Shown piece after piece: positions 23,581 through 33,215 of a stretch of 64,000 nt of DNA. The notes under the pieces were generated by a model. That model ran no database searches. It was not told the origin of the DNA and worked only from the letters and a program-made list of their open reading frames with translations. The DNA lies in contig NZ_BJUW01000002.1 in the NCBI RefSeq assembly GCF_007988825.1, positions 248,001-312,000 of the forward strand, in the 5' to 3' direction. Origin of the DNA: Microbacterium aerolatum. GTDB taxonomy: Bacteria; Actinomycetota; Actinomycetes; Actinomycetales; Microbacteriaceae. How positions within the stretch are numbered: the first letter of the stretch is position 1; each line of letters begins with the position of its first letter. The translations under genes and the position numbers were made by a program.

Positions 23581-25205
23581 TCCACGCACCCCCGCACCGG
23601 CTCCGAGGCGCGCCCGTCGCCGCGGCGCAGCATCACGTCGATGCACACCTGGCCGGATGCCGCGCCCTGGAACGTCACCGTCGTCTGCTTCGTGGTCTCC
23701 GTACCCCCGTCGCCCGCGAGATCCACGGTGTTCCAGAGGTACAGGTCGCCGTCTTCAGGCGACGGGTTCGTCCAGTTGAACGTGATCGCGGTTCCCTCGC
23801 GCGTGCCGGCGAGTTCGTCGACCGTCGGCACGGCTTCCGACACGGGGTTCTGCGGGACGACCTCGTCCTGCGTGGCGACCGGGTCGGGCTCGCCCGTGCC
23901 GTTCAGCAGGTTGACTCCCACGATCACACCGCCGACGAGCACGACGGCGGCGGCCGCGATGCCGATCCACATGCCGGCGCGGGGCCTGCGCTTCGCATCG
24001 GCCGTGACGGGCTCGACTGCGGGCACGCCGGGAGCGGTCGGCGCCGGGGGTGCCTCGGGCGACAGCGTGCGCGGTCCGCGCACGACGGTGCGATCATCGT
24101 CGACCGGTGCGGATGCCGCTGCCGGAGTGCTCGGGCGCACGACCGTGTCCTCGACGGCAGGGGATGCCGCCGCCTCGAAGCGCGGACCCGGAACGTCGAC
24201 GGACGGGGCGGGCTGCGGGGTTCCCAGCTGCCTTGTCGTCGCCGACGGGCGGGTGTTCCCGGCATCCGGTTCGATGCTGACGACGTTGCGAACGCGCGTC
24301 AGCCCTTCGTCGTCGTCCTCGAGGTCTTCCGGAAGCGGATGATCGTCGACGATGTCGATCGGCGTGACCGAATGGGTCAGTTCGATCTGCACCTTCTGCA
24401 GCGCTCGCGCGAACGCGACGGCGCTGGGGTATCTGGCCTCAGGATTCTTCGCCATCGCGCGCTCCAGCACCTGCTGGAGGCTGCCGGGGGAGTCCGGCCG
24501 GGACAGCGAAGGCAACGAGGCGCGCTCGATGCGCTCGATCAGGTCGGCGCTGGTGTTGCGCTCGCCGGGACGCTCGAACGGAGAGCGACCAGCCAGCAGC
24601 GTGTACAGCGTCGCTCCGAGGGCGAAGACGTCGGAGCGCTGCCCGCTCTGCGGCGGGTCGGCGAAGAACTCCGGCGGCGACCACGGGATCGACATCCCGG
24701 TCGCCTCGGACACCGCACCCGTCGTCGACGCGATGCCGAAGTCGGTCAGCGCGGGCCGGTTGTATTCGGTGACGAGGATGTTCGCCGGCTTGATGTCGCG
24801 GTGCAGCACGCCCGCGCGGTGGGCGGTCTCGACGGCACCAGCGACCTGGATGCCGACCCGCAGCGCCTCGGCGACCGAGAAGGGCTCCTTGCGCGCGCGG
24901 ATCTGCAGGTTCGGCCGCGGGCAGTACTCCATCACCAGGTACGGGCGTCCGTCGCCGGCGACACCGGCCTGATAGATCGTCACGATCGCCGGATGCGTCG
25001 ACAGCATCGCCATCACGTTCGCCTCATCGGCGAACTCCTGTGCCGCACCGCTCGAGATGCGGTCGGCGAGCAGGACCTTCACCGCGACGCGGCGCTTGGG
25101 CATCTGCTGTTCGTACAGGAAGACGTCGGCGAAGCCGCCGGTGCCCAGCGGTTCGACGAAGGTGAAGCCGGGAAGTTCGGGGGGCGGGGAGGGCGGCCTG
25201 CTCAC
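23577..25205 (-). CDS. Transmembrane Ser/Thr protein kinase
   Basis: This 542-residue kinase has a complete catalytic domain (about 14-285): Gly-loop LGTGGFADVF, catalytic Lys43 in AVKVL, HRDIKPAN with Asp137, DFG with Asp155, and SPPEFF in place of APE. An acidic and Thr-rich juxtamembrane stretch follows, then one membrane helix (about 400-420; GIAAAAVVLVGGVIVGVNLL) and a small extracellular domain. It phosphorylates Thr residues that FHA domains read; four FHA proteins and a PP2C phosphatase are encoded in the same run. It overlaps both neighbours by GTGA. Confidence 0.94.
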   Translation of the reverse strand: MSRPPSPPPELPGFTFVEPLGTGGFADVFLYEQQMPKRRVAVKVLLADRISSGAAQEFADEANVMAMLSTHPAIVTIYQAGVAGDGRPYLVMEYCPRPNLQIRARKEPFSVAEALRVGIQVAGAVETAHRAGVLHRDIKPANILVTEYNRPALTDFGIASTTGAVSEATGMSIPWSPPEFFADPPQSGQRSDVFALGATLYTLLAGRSPFERPGERNTSADLIERIERASLPSLSRPDSPGSLQQVLERAMAKNPEARYPSAVAFARALQKVQIELTHSVTPIDIVDDHPLPEDLEDDDEGLTRVRNVVSIEPDAGNTRPSATTRQLGTPQPAPSVDVPGPRFEAAASPAVEDTVVRPSTPAAASAPVDDDRTVVRGPRTLSPEAPPAPTAPGVPAVEPVTADAKRRPRAGMWIGIAAAAVVLVGGVIVGVNLLNGTGEPDPVATQDEVVPQNPVSEAVPTVDELAGTREGTAITFNWTNPSPEDGDLYLWNTVDLAGDGGTETTKQTTVTFQGAASGQVCIDVMLRRGDGRASEPVRGCVE

Positions 25206-26491
25206 GGAAGATCCTCGAAGGTGACGGTCACGCCATCGCCGAGATCCACGACATCATCCGAGAGAACGAGGGTCTGCTCGCCGGGGTGCAGGCGCAGCGG
25301 GTCGGCGCCTGGGCGCAGCAGAGTGGAGCCGTTGGTGGTGTGCAGGTCGACGACCACGACGGTGTCGCCCTCAGGACGGATCTCGAGGTGGCTGCGGGAG
25401 ATGTCCTGCTGCGGGCTGTCCACCGCGACGAGGTGGGGCAGGTCGGCGCCGCTCGCGCGCGTGGATCGCGGCTTCCGTCCGATGATGACCGTGCGGTCGA
25501 GAGTGACGACCTGGCCGGTGGAGACCCTGATCCGTCCGGATGCGCTCGAGATCACGGGCAGCACGGCGGTCGGGGCATCCGGATCGGCAGCCGGAGCGTT
25601 CTGGCGGAGCGCACGAGCCTCTGACACCGAGATGGTGTCGCCGTCGTGATCGCCGGCGGGAACGGGCGGTGCCGGCGGCACCGGCGGAGCAGGCGGCACC
25701 GGCGGTTTCTGCGATGCGACGGTCGCTCCGAAGAGCTGGTCGAACTCGTCCGCGTCGGTCGCGTAGGTCACCTCGTCGGGCGTGAGCGTGGCGCCGTCGA
25801 CCGCGTCATCGATCGGCGCGGGCGTCTCGGGGATCTCCGCCGTCGGGGGCTCCGCCTCCGCGTCGGACTCCTCGATCGGCGACTCCTCCACCGGAGGCTC
25901 CTCGATCGGCGACTCGACGGCGGTCTCCTCGACGGCCGACTCCTCCACCGAGGCGTCCTCCGTCAGGGCGTCGTCGAGCGCGGCGTCGTCGTCAGCAGGT
26001 GCAGCCTGGGCGACGGGCGCGGCGATCGCCGAATCCGGCTCCGTCACATCCGCCGACTCGATCTCTGCGGTCGCACCGGAGGCACGCACAACGCCGCCTG
26101 TGATCGGGAGCGATGCGCCAGCATCGGCATCGCCGATGGTGACGGCTATGCGGCTCGCGCCCGCGACGAAGCGCTCGCTCCACGTGGTCACGTTCGAGCC
26201 GGTGAAGCTCTCCTCGCCGTCGGGGCCGGTGACGCTCGCGGTCACCTCGCCGCGCACGGCGATCCTGGCATCCGGCCCTTCGAGGACGACAGCAGCGAAC
26301 GGCAGCACCGCCTCGAACGAACCAGCGGCGTGATCCGTGAGCGCGTCGATGACCGCGGCCAGATCTCCCCCGGACTGCTGACGCTCCCACAGCGTGGACA
26401 CGAGCTCCGCCGGAGCATCGGGCGACAGGGCGATCAGTGCACCGGGAGCCACCAGGACGTTCCAGTCCCCCGGTCGGTATGTGGTCTGCAT
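25202..26491 (-). CDS. FHA-domain protein with acidic Glu/Pro-rich linker
   Basis: The 429-residue protein begins with a globular domain (about 1-130, strand-rich, no family recognised). A long acidic linker of Glu-Ser/Pro repeats (SPIEEPPVEESPIEE) follows, then a C-terminal FHA domain (about 330-429; VIIGRKPRS, ISRSHLEI, TTNGSTL). No membrane segment. It is a candidate kinase substrate and scaffold. Its ATG shares one base with the PP2C stop (TGATG), and its own stop overlaps the kinase start. Confidence 0.84.
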   Translation of the reverse strand: MQTTYRPGDWNVLVAPGALIALSPDAPAELVSTLWERQQSGGDLAAVIDALTDHAAGSFEAVLPFAAVVLEGPDARIAVRGEVTASVTGPDGEESFTGSNVTTWSERFVAGASRIAVTIGDADAGASLPITGGVVRASGATAEIESADVTEPDSAIAAPVAQAAPADDDAALDDALTEDASVEESAVEETAVESPIEEPPVEESPIEESDAEAEPPTAEIPETPAPIDDAVDGATLTPDEVTYATDADEFDQLFGATVASQKPPVPPAPPVPPAPPVPAGDHDGDTISVSEARALRQNAPAADPDAPTAVLPVISSASGRIRVSTGQVVTLDRTVIIGRKPRSTRASGADLPHLVAVDSPQQDISRSHLEIRPEGDTVVVVDLHTTNGSTLLRPGADPLRLHPGEQTLVLSDDVVDLGDGVTVTFEDLP

Positions 26492-27306
26492 CAGCCCATC
26501 CCTCCTGCGACGGCCTCGCGCGGCCGGGTGTCCTCGTCGATGTCGTCATCGGCGCGCATCTGCACGCCTGGTCGGGATGCCACCGAGACGGCGTCCACCA
26601 CCACGACTGTGATGTTGTCCCTGCCGCCGGCGGTGACGGCGGCCGCGACCAGTGCGTCGGCCGCAAGCTGCGGGTCGCGCTCGGTGTTCAGGATGTCGCG
26701 GATCCGGCCGTCGGACACCTCCGAGGAGAGCCCGTCGGAGCAGATCATCATACGATCACCGAGCTCTGCGGGGAACATCCAGAAGTCGGCGTCGCCGGTG
26801 CTTCCGGCGCCGATCGCCCTGGTGATGATGTTGCGGCGGTGGTCCGAGACGGCCTCGTCGATGCTGAGTTCGCCGGACTCGATGAGCTCCTGCACGACGG
26901 AGTGGTCCACGCTGATCTGTTCGAGCTCGCCGTCTGAGAGCCGGTACGTGCGGGAGTCGCCGATGTTGAAGCTCAGCCAGTAACCCATGCCGTCGACGTC
27001 GGCGAGCACCAGTCCGCTGAGGGTCGTACCCGCACGGGCCATCGCCGACACGGAGAGCGCGTCGACGGCATCGCGCGAGCGGCTGAGCACGTCCAGCACG
27101 TCGTCGAGCTCGAGGCTCTGCCGGCCGATGTAACGGGAGAACTCCGCCACGACGGCGGCGCTGGCACGCTCGCCTGCCTCGTGTCCGCCCATGCCGTCTG
27201 CGACGACGAAGACCGGCGCACTGGCGAGCAGGGCGTCCTCGTTCAGGGTGCGACGGAGGCCCGCGTGCGTCGAGGATCCCGCCGAGACGATCAGTGGTGC
27301 GGTCAC
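26491..27306 (-). CDS. PP2C-family Ser/Thr protein phosphatase
   Basis: The 271-residue soluble, metal-dependent phosphatase has RRTLNEDALL (first metal-binding Asp), VVADGMGGHEAGERAS, a later MICSDGLSSEVSD and GGRDNITVVVV. These are all PP2C metal or phosphate motifs, in the usual order and length. It would reverse the phosphorylation made by the adjacent kinase. GTG 27306 sits in a GTGA overlap with the RDD-FHA gene. A short tail follows the catalytic domain. Confidence 0.93.
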   Translation of the reverse strand: MTAPLIVSAGSSTHAGLRRTLNEDALLASAPVFVVADGMGGHEAGERASAAVVAEFSRYIGRQSLELDDVLDVLSRSRDAVDALSVSAMARAGTTLSGLVLADVDGMGYWLSFNIGDSRTYRLSDGELEQISVDHSVVQELIESGELSIDEAVSDHRRNIITRAIGAGSTGDADFWMFPAELGDRMMICSDGLSSEVSDGRIRDILNTERDPQLAADALVAAAVTAGGRDNITVVVVDAVSVASRPGVQMRADDDIDEDTRPREAVAGGMG

Positions 27307-28526
27307 GCGTAGCCTCCGACCGTGACGATGCGGTCGCCGATCTCGATGGCGTCGCCGAGACGGACGCGCACCTGCTCGCCGGGCTCGCAGGTGATCCGGT
27401 GACCGTCGCGCATGATGACTGTGCCGTTCGTGGAATGCCGGTCCATGATCCAGCCGCCGGACGGCTCAGCGGCCGCCTCGAAGTGCGTCTTCGACAGCGA
27501 CAGCGTCTCGTCGCGGACGGGGACGACCACCGCGCCGCCCTCAGGCGACGGGTTGCGCCCGAACAGCGTGCGTCGCGACACCGTCACCCTGGTGCCGTCG
27601 TCCCAGGTGAACACCAGACGGTGGCCGGGGATGCTGATGCGGGTGTCCTCGATGTCCGGGGACTCACCCTGGTCCGTTGCCGGGGCCGGCGCCGGGGCGG
27701 GCGCCGGGGCGGCGGGTGCCGCCGGGGATGCCGGAGCGGGTACTACCGGTTCGGGCGCGGGAGTCTCCCGCGCGGGCGGTCCGTCCTGAGTGATGCCGGG
27801 GACGAACGCGATGAGCGAATCGCCGTCCGCTGCGGGGGTGCCGGGCTGTGTGACCGGCTCAGCCGGTGCCGGACGCGGGGCCTCGGGGGCGCGCACGGTC
27901 TCATCCAGCGCAGGCGCAGCGGGCGCGGGAAGAGTCGGATACGCGGGAGCCTGCGGTGCTGCCATCGGCGTCGCGAGTCCGGGAATCGGCGGTGCCGAGT
28001 TCGGTGCTGAGTTCGGCAGCGGCGGGCGCGGCGGCACGCGGACGTCCTGCTCGGGAAGCGTGCCGACCGTCGCGGGCCTGATCCCGGCATCCATCATCAG
28101 CGACCGCGCGACCTTGTCGTGCCATCCCTGAAAACGACCCGAACCGTCGAACAGCGGCGTGAAATACCCGACGACGATGGATGCCGCGAGTCCGAAGATG
28201 ATGTTCCGCAACAGCGTGCGGCCGAAGCCGAGCGGGGCGCCGTCGGCCTCGCTCACGAGGCGCAGGCGCTGCGCCCGCATCCCGATCGACCCGTTGCCGG
28301 ACTGCATGATCGTGTAGACCACGAACCAGCCGACCATCAGCAGCCACACGACGATGGCACCGGCGCCGAGGACGGCGAGCATCCCGTCGGGCCCTGCCAT
28401 GACCGCGAAGACGACGAGCAGGGTCGTCAGGACGATGCCGATTCCGGCCGCGATCGCGGCATCGATGATGTATGCCACGGCACGCCGTGATGTCGGGGCG
28501 ACGGTGCCGAACGACGTGTGCGTCAT
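27303..28526 (-). CDS. RDD-family membrane protein with C-terminal FHA domain (2)
   Basis: In this 407-residue protein, an RDD domain with three to four membrane helices in the first 150 residues (RRAVAYIIDAAIAAGIG; LGFGRTLLRNIIFGLAAS) is followed by a Pro/Ala-rich linker, including an alternating Ala-Pro run near residues 275-290, and a FHA domain (about 315-407; LFGRNPSP, SLSKTHFE, STNGTV). It is paralogous to the 22321 product. ATG 28526 lies in an ATGA overlap with the transglutaminase-like gene. Confidence 0.88.
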   Translation of the reverse strand: MTHTSFGTVAPTSRRAVAYIIDAAIAAGIGIVLTTLLVVFAVMAGPDGMLAVLGAGAIVVWLLMVGWFVVYTIMQSGNGSIGMRAQRLRLVSEADGAPLGFGRTLLRNIIFGLAASIVVGYFTPLFDGSGRFQGWHDKVARSLMMDAGIRPATVGTLPEQDVRVPPRPPLPNSAPNSAPPIPGLATPMAAPQAPAYPTLPAPAAPALDETVRAPEAPRPAPAEPVTQPGTPAADGDSLIAFVPGITQDGPPARETPAPEPVVPAPASPAAPAAPAPAPAPAPATDQGESPDIEDTRISIPGHRLVFTWDDGTRVTVSRRTLFGRNPSPEGGAVVVPVRDETLSLSKTHFEAAAEPSGGWIMDRHSTNGTVIMRDGHRITCEPGEQVRVRLGDAIEIGDRIVTVGGYA

Positions 28527-30943
28527 GGTGTCTCGCTCTCGGGTGCTTCGTTCGTGCTGTTCTTGATGGTGCCAGGTTCTCGCCGAACGCGCGCGGTCGC
28601 GGCATCCCTCAGGCTCTGGAACCCGCTCGACAGAGCCGATCCGCCCAGCACGGAACGCAGGCTCAGTCGCGCCTTGATCCGCTTCCAGAAGCCGGCCTCG
28701 CTGCCGAGGCCGACGACGATGTCGTCGACCTCCTTCCAGAACGTCTCGACGTCCTCCGGGCTCGGGTCGTTCGGGCCGAACACGTCGGCGTCCGCGCGAT
28801 CGGCCAGGGTCGTCACCGTCGGGACGGCGAGGGAATCGGCGACCAGAACCGCTTCTTCCCCGCGAGTGGCGCCCGGCGTGATGCGCGCTCCGTAGTCGAC
28901 GGCGCGGTCGGTGAGCTCGTCCCACCCGCCGGCGATGCGGTCGGCCGTGCGGTCGGCCGTGCGCCGTGCACGTCGGCGGGAGGCCTTCCAGGCGCCGATG
29001 ATGATGAACGGCGAGGCGAGCAGGGCGATGATGCCGAGCGAGATGCCGCCGATCGCGAGGATCGCGGCGATGATGCCGGCGATGTTCAGCGACTCGTCCT
29101 CGGACTCGCGGTCATCCGGCAGCGTCGGCGGTAGGTCGACCGGTTCCTGAGGCGGGGGCGGCGGCTGCAGCACCTGCGGCTTCGGGTCGGCGCGGGGCTT
29201 GGTGTTCTGATCGTTCGGGACCTGATCCTCCGGCGGGGTCGGGTCGAACGGCACCCAGCCGAAGCCGTCGAAGTCGACCTCGACCCAGGCGTGCAGATTC
29301 TCGCCGTTGGCCGAGAACGCGGCGGCGCCGGCATCCTTCTCCTCGGGGTAGAACCCCATCACGACCCGCGCCGGGATGCCGAGCTCACCGGCCAGCAGCG
29401 CCATGGCGACCGCGTACTGCTCGTCGTCGCCGATCATCTGGTCACCGCTGATGAGAGTCGTGATGCGCTCCGAGGTGTGCCCGGCGCGCGAGATGACCTC
29501 GCCCTCCAGCCCGTGGCTGAAGAAGCCCTCCTCGGAGAGATACGTCACCAGCGCCTGAACCTGCTCGACCGGCGTCTCGGCCTCGGAGATGATCTCGCCG
29601 GCGAGCGTCGAGAGATCCTCGGGAACGTTCTCGTGCTTCGGCAGCCGCACGCTGCCGAACTCGGCGTCGGCGAGCTGCTCGTCGGAGTGCTCGGCCGGCA
29701 CCGTCGTCTGCACCGTGTAGCTGTCGCCCTTCCGCAGCCCCTGAGTCGCCACGGCCGTACCGGACCCGGTGCTGTAGTAGGTGCTGCGACGCAGCGCATC
29801 GTCGTCGTCGCCGGCGAAGCGGAGCTCCGAGACGAGGCCGGCCTGCGGCACCCAGACACCGCTGTACTTGTCGATGTCGATCTGCAGGCTCACCGGCAGG
29901 CCCTCGGCGTCGGGCGACATGTTGGAGCGGATGGGCGTGAACGCGCTGGATGAGCCGGGCCCGCCGTCGGTGACGTTGATCACCTGGCCGTCGAACTCGT
30001 CCATCGCCGCGAGACGGATGCGCGCACCCTCGGGCAGGCCCCGGACCGTGAACAGCGTGTTCTCGGCGTCATCGCGCACGTGACCGCGGAACGACTGCAG
30101 CGCACTCGGATAGTCGCGCACGTCGAACGGCGGGATGATCGTGTCGCGCAGCACGTGCCGGACCTCGGTGGGCGCGGTGAACGCGCTGGTCGCTGCTCCC
30201 GCGCCGACGGCGACGGCGAGCACGACGGCGCCCGATATCAGCCGGCGGATCCGCATCTGGTTCGCGCGGGCCGGATCGACCTCGCTGACCGAGACGGCTG
30301 CGTTCTGCGGCATCCAGATCTGCCGCACCGCGAGCCAGGCGATGCTGACGACCGCGAACAGCGCGCCCTGGACAATAGGGACCGCCGGCTCCGGCGTGCC
30401 GAGGGCGATGACCGCCGCGAGCAGCGCACCGGCGGGGATCAGCGCCCAGGCGGGCTGGGTCAGGCGAAGAGCGAGGGATGCCGTGACCACCGCGGCGACC
30501 AGCAGGAGCAGGAACGGCACGATCAGGTGCCCGTCCGCGCCGGAGACCGGTGCGACCGTGGTGAGCATCTGCTTCCACGACGTGACGACGCCGATCGCGA
30601 GCTGCTGCAGGGTCTCGAGCGACGGAATGACGCCGATGATCGCGGTGTGCGGCAGAGCCAGCGCGCCGCCGAACACGAAGTACGCCAGCACGGTGAGACC
30701 GGCGATGATGAGGATTCCCCAGCGGCGCCATGCGGCGACGACGGCGATGCCGATGCCGAGGACGGAGCCGCCGATGGCGGCTCCCAGGTAGCCGGGGCCC
30801 GCGAAGCTCGGCCAGAAGCCGGCTGCGGCCACTCCGAGAAGGAGAGCTGTCGCGGCGATGTCGAGGATCCAGCGGCGCATGGGGATCGCTGCGGTCTCGG
30901 CGGGGGCTGCGGCGGGAGCATGGGCTGCGGCGGGGGCGCTCAT
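28523..30943 (-). CDS. TgpA-like multispan membrane protein with transglutaminase-like domain lacking the catalytic Cys
   Basis: In this 806-residue protein, seven or so membrane helices (about 25-260) are followed by an extracellular transglutaminase-core region and a last membrane helix near 660, with a cytoplasmic tail. The core block reads GDDEQYAVAMALLAGELGIP, where active enzymes have G-x-C-E-Q-F-A: the Cys position is Asp507. His and Asp of the triad are still present (NLHAWVEV, FDPTP). It is probably a non-catalytic binding or scaffold protein. The MoxR/DUF58/TgpA trio is a known conserved set. It overlaps both neighbours by ATGA. Confidence 0.9.
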   Translation of the reverse strand: MSAPAAAHAPAAAPAETAAIPMRRWILDIAATALLLGVAAAGFWPSFAGPGYLGAAIGGSVLGIGIAVVAAWRRWGILIIAGLTVLAYFVFGGALALPHTAIIGVIPSLETLQQLAIGVVTSWKQMLTTVAPVSGADGHLIVPFLLLLVAAVVTASLALRLTQPAWALIPAGALLAAVIALGTPEPAVPIVQGALFAVVSIAWLAVRQIWMPQNAAVSVSEVDPARANQMRIRRLISGAVVLAVAVGAGAATSAFTAPTEVRHVLRDTIIPPFDVRDYPSALQSFRGHVRDDAENTLFTVRGLPEGARIRLAAMDEFDGQVINVTDGGPGSSSAFTPIRSNMSPDAEGLPVSLQIDIDKYSGVWVPQAGLVSELRFAGDDDDALRRSTYYSTGSGTAVATQGLRKGDSYTVQTTVPAEHSDEQLADAEFGSVRLPKHENVPEDLSTLAGEIISEAETPVEQVQALVTYLSEEGFFSHGLEGEVISRAGHTSERITTLISGDQMIGDDEQYAVAMALLAGELGIPARVVMGFYPEEKDAGAAAFSANGENLHAWVEVDFDGFGWVPFDPTPPEDQVPNDQNTKPRADPKPQVLQPPPPPQEPVDLPPTLPDDRESEDESLNIAGIIAAILAIGGISLGIIALLASPFIIIGAWKASRRRARRTADRTADRIAGGWDELTDRAVDYGARITPGATRGEEAVLVADSLAVPTVTTLADRADADVFGPNDPSPEDVETFWKEVDDIVVGLGSEAGFWKRIKARLSLRSVLGGSALSSGFQSLRDAATARVRREPGTIKNSTNEAPESETP

Positions 30944-32199
30944 GCGAGGACCTTCTGCAGGGCGAGCGGGATCTGCCCGAGGGCGCCGACGCTGACCACA
31001 TCGGCGTCTCCGATGCGCCGGAGTGCCGGCACCTCGACGGTGGTGTCCGCGACGATCGCGATCACGCGGGCGCCGAACGGCAGGCGCGAGCAGGCGAGGC
31101 GGAGGTCTTCGCCTGACACCTTCGCTCCGCACACCAGCACGACGACGCTGGCGAGGGGCATGGTGGCGGCGATCACGCCGCTGAGGTCGGAGATGCCGCC
31201 CTCGCGGGGCTTGCTCTCCTCGACCGCTGCGAGCGAGTCGAGCAGCTGCTTGCCGGTGCCGGCGCGCAGTTCGCGCCCCTGCACGCGCACGTCGACGCGC
31301 TGCGAATCGCGGAGCGCGCGCAGGCCGATGGAGCCGGCGACCGAGATGCCGAGCTCGAAGTCCTGTGCCCTGGCGTAGTCGCCGCTGGAGCGCGAGAGGC
31401 CGATGACGAAGTGCGAACGGCGGGTCTCCTCGTACTGGCGAACCATCATGACGCCGGTGCGCGCGGTGGAGCGCCAGTGCACGTGCCGGAGATCGTCGCC
31501 GGGCTGGTACTCGTTCAGCGCGTGGAACGACACGTCGTCACGCGAGAGGTCGGCGGCGGGGAGGCCCTCGAGGTCGCGCAGGAAGCCGAGCGACTGGCCG
31601 TCGAACAGGACGGTCTTAGGGTGGACGAACAGATCCACCGGGTCGTCGCGGCGGTGCGCGCGCTCGAACAGGCCGAGCGGGTCGCCGCGGACCACGCTCA
31701 CGGGGCCGACCTTGACCACGCCGCGGCGCTGGGTGGGGATCGCGAACAGCTCCTCGGCCTTCTCACCGGGGGCGAGGCGCTGGATGCCGAACTCGCCGCG
31801 GCCGCTGCCGACCGGCAGCACCACCCGGGACGGCAGGATGGCGCGGCCACCGGGGTTCGCGAGGGTCAGCGCGCCGACCGCGCGCTCACCCACGACGACC
31901 CGGGTGCGGGCGAGGTCGAGGGCGACGTCGTACTCGGTGCGGCCGATGAGGAACAGTGCGCACAGCACCAGCGTGATCGTCACGATGACGGCGGTGACGG
32001 TCAGCTCCTTCCAGCCCAGGCTCAGCCCTGCGATCCAGAACACGATCGCCAGCGCCGTCAGCACCCAGGCGAGAGGACGGACGACGCTCGCGATCTTCCG
32101 CAGACGATCTGCGATGCGCGCGCCGATGAGCGCCGCGATGTCACGCCAGCCGGCGTCGCGTGCGGTCTCGGTCGCGGCGGGCAGCGTCTCTGCGGTCAT
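30940..32199 (-). CDS. DUF58 protein of the MoxR/DUF58/TgpA set
   Basis: In this 419-residue membrane protein, a soluble N-terminal stretch is followed by two membrane helices (about 50-95) and a cytoplasmic or surface domain containing the DUF58 hallmark DLRHVHWRSTARTG. A vWA-like fold follows, with VVVLVCGAKVSGED. DUF58 proteins act with MoxR ATPases in cell-envelope processes, though their exact job is not settled. Starts with TGATG after MoxR. Confidence 0.9.
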   Translation of the reverse strand: MTAETLPAATETARDAGWRDIAALIGARIADRLRKIASVVRPLAWVLTALAIVFWIAGLSLGWKELTVTAVIVTITLVLCALFLIGRTEYDVALDLARTRVVVGERAVGALTLANPGGRAILPSRVVLPVGSGRGEFGIQRLAPGEKAEELFAIPTQRRGVVKVGPVSVVRGDPLGLFERAHRRDDPVDLFVHPKTVLFDGQSLGFLRDLEGLPAADLSRDDVSFHALNEYQPGDDLRHVHWRSTARTGVMMVRQYEETRRSHFVIGLSRSSGDYARAQDFELGISVAGSIGLRALRDSQRVDVRVQGRELRAGTGKQLLDSLAAVEESKPREGGISDLSGVIAATMPLASVVVLVCGAKVSGEDLRLACSRLPFGARVIAIVADTTVEVPALRRIGDADVVSVGALGQIPLALQKVLA

Positions 32200-33170
32200 C
32201 AAGCCGCCGTTCGCGCCTGGGGTGCTGCGATGCGATCGAGCACGCGGGCGAGCACGACGTCGGCCGTCGTGCCGGCGAACTCCGCCTCGGCGTCGAGCAG
32301 CAGACGGTGCTGCCATGCCGGCGCGATCAGCGCCTTGATGTCGTCGGGGAGGACGTAGTGGCGTCCACGGGAGGCCGCCCACACCTTGGCGAGGCGGATC
32401 ATGGCGATCGCGCCGCGCACCGAGACGCCGAGTCGCACTCCGCCGTCCTCGCGCGTGGCCTCGGCGAGCTCGGCGACGTAGCGCAGCACGGCGGGCTCGA
32501 CGTGCACGCTGGCGGCGAGATCGGCCATGTCGGCGACGGCGCCGGTCGTGATGATCGCCGACAGGTGCGAGGACGGGTTGCGGTCGGAGGCCCCGGCCAG
32601 GATGCTCTCGGTCACCGCGAGGTCGGGGTAGCCGATCGATGTCTTGATGAGGAAACGGTCCAGCTGCGCCTCTGGCAGCTTGTAGGTGCCCGCCTGCTCG
32701 ACCGGGTTCTGCGTCGCGATCACGAGAAAAGGCCGGCCGGCCTCGTGCGTGACGCCGTCGATCGTGACCCTGGACTCCTCCATCACCTCGAGCAGCGCCG
32801 ACTGCGTCTTGGGCGAGGCGCGGTTGATCTCATCGGCCAGCACGATGGACGCGAAGATCGGTCCCTTGTGGAACTCGAACTTGTGGTTCTGCTGGTCGTA
32901 GATCGTGACGCCGGTGACGTCGGAGGGCAGCAGATCGGGCGTGAACTGGATGCGGGAGCTCGTGCCCTGCACGGTCGCGGCGAGCGCCTTCGCGAGGCTG
33001 GTCTTGCCGGTGCCGGGGGCGTCCTCGAGGAGCACGTGGCCCTCAGCCAGCATGGATGCCAGCACCAGGCTGATCACGTCGTGCTTGCCCTGCACGGCCT
33101 TGTCGACGTTCTCGACGAGACGGGTGAAGGTGCCCTGGAACCAGGCCGCCTGCTCGGGGGTCATGCTCAT
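32199..33170 (-). CDS. MoxR-family AAA+ ATPase
   Basis: In this 323-residue chaperone-like ATPase, Walker A is APGTGKTS (51-58), Walker B lies in VLADEINRASPKTQSALLEV, and sensor 1 is ATQNPVEQAGTYKLPEAQLDRF. The C-terminal lid matches the family. It is the second gene of the core operon, 45 nt after the giant surface protein, and probably remodels or activates the DUF58 and TgpA-like partners encoded next. Confidence 0.94.
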   Translation of the reverse strand: MSMTPEQAAWFQGTFTRLVENVDKAVQGKHDVISLVLASMLAEGHVLLEDAPGTGKTSLAKALAATVQGTSSRIQFTPDLLPSDVTGVTIYDQQNHKFEFHKGPIFASIVLADEINRASPKTQSALLEVMEESRVTIDGVTHEAGRPFLVIATQNPVEQAGTYKLPEAQLDRFLIKTSIGYPDLAVTESILAGASDRNPSSHLSAIITTGAVADMADLAASVHVEPAVLRYVAELAEATREDGGVRLGVSVRGAIAMIRLAKVWAASRGRHYVLPDDIKALIAPAWQHRLLLDAEAEFAGTTADVVLARVLDRIAAPQARTAA

Positions 33171-33215
33171 GTCAGATTCGTTCTCTCTGTCTCGTTCTGC
33201 GTTCGCTGCGCTCGG

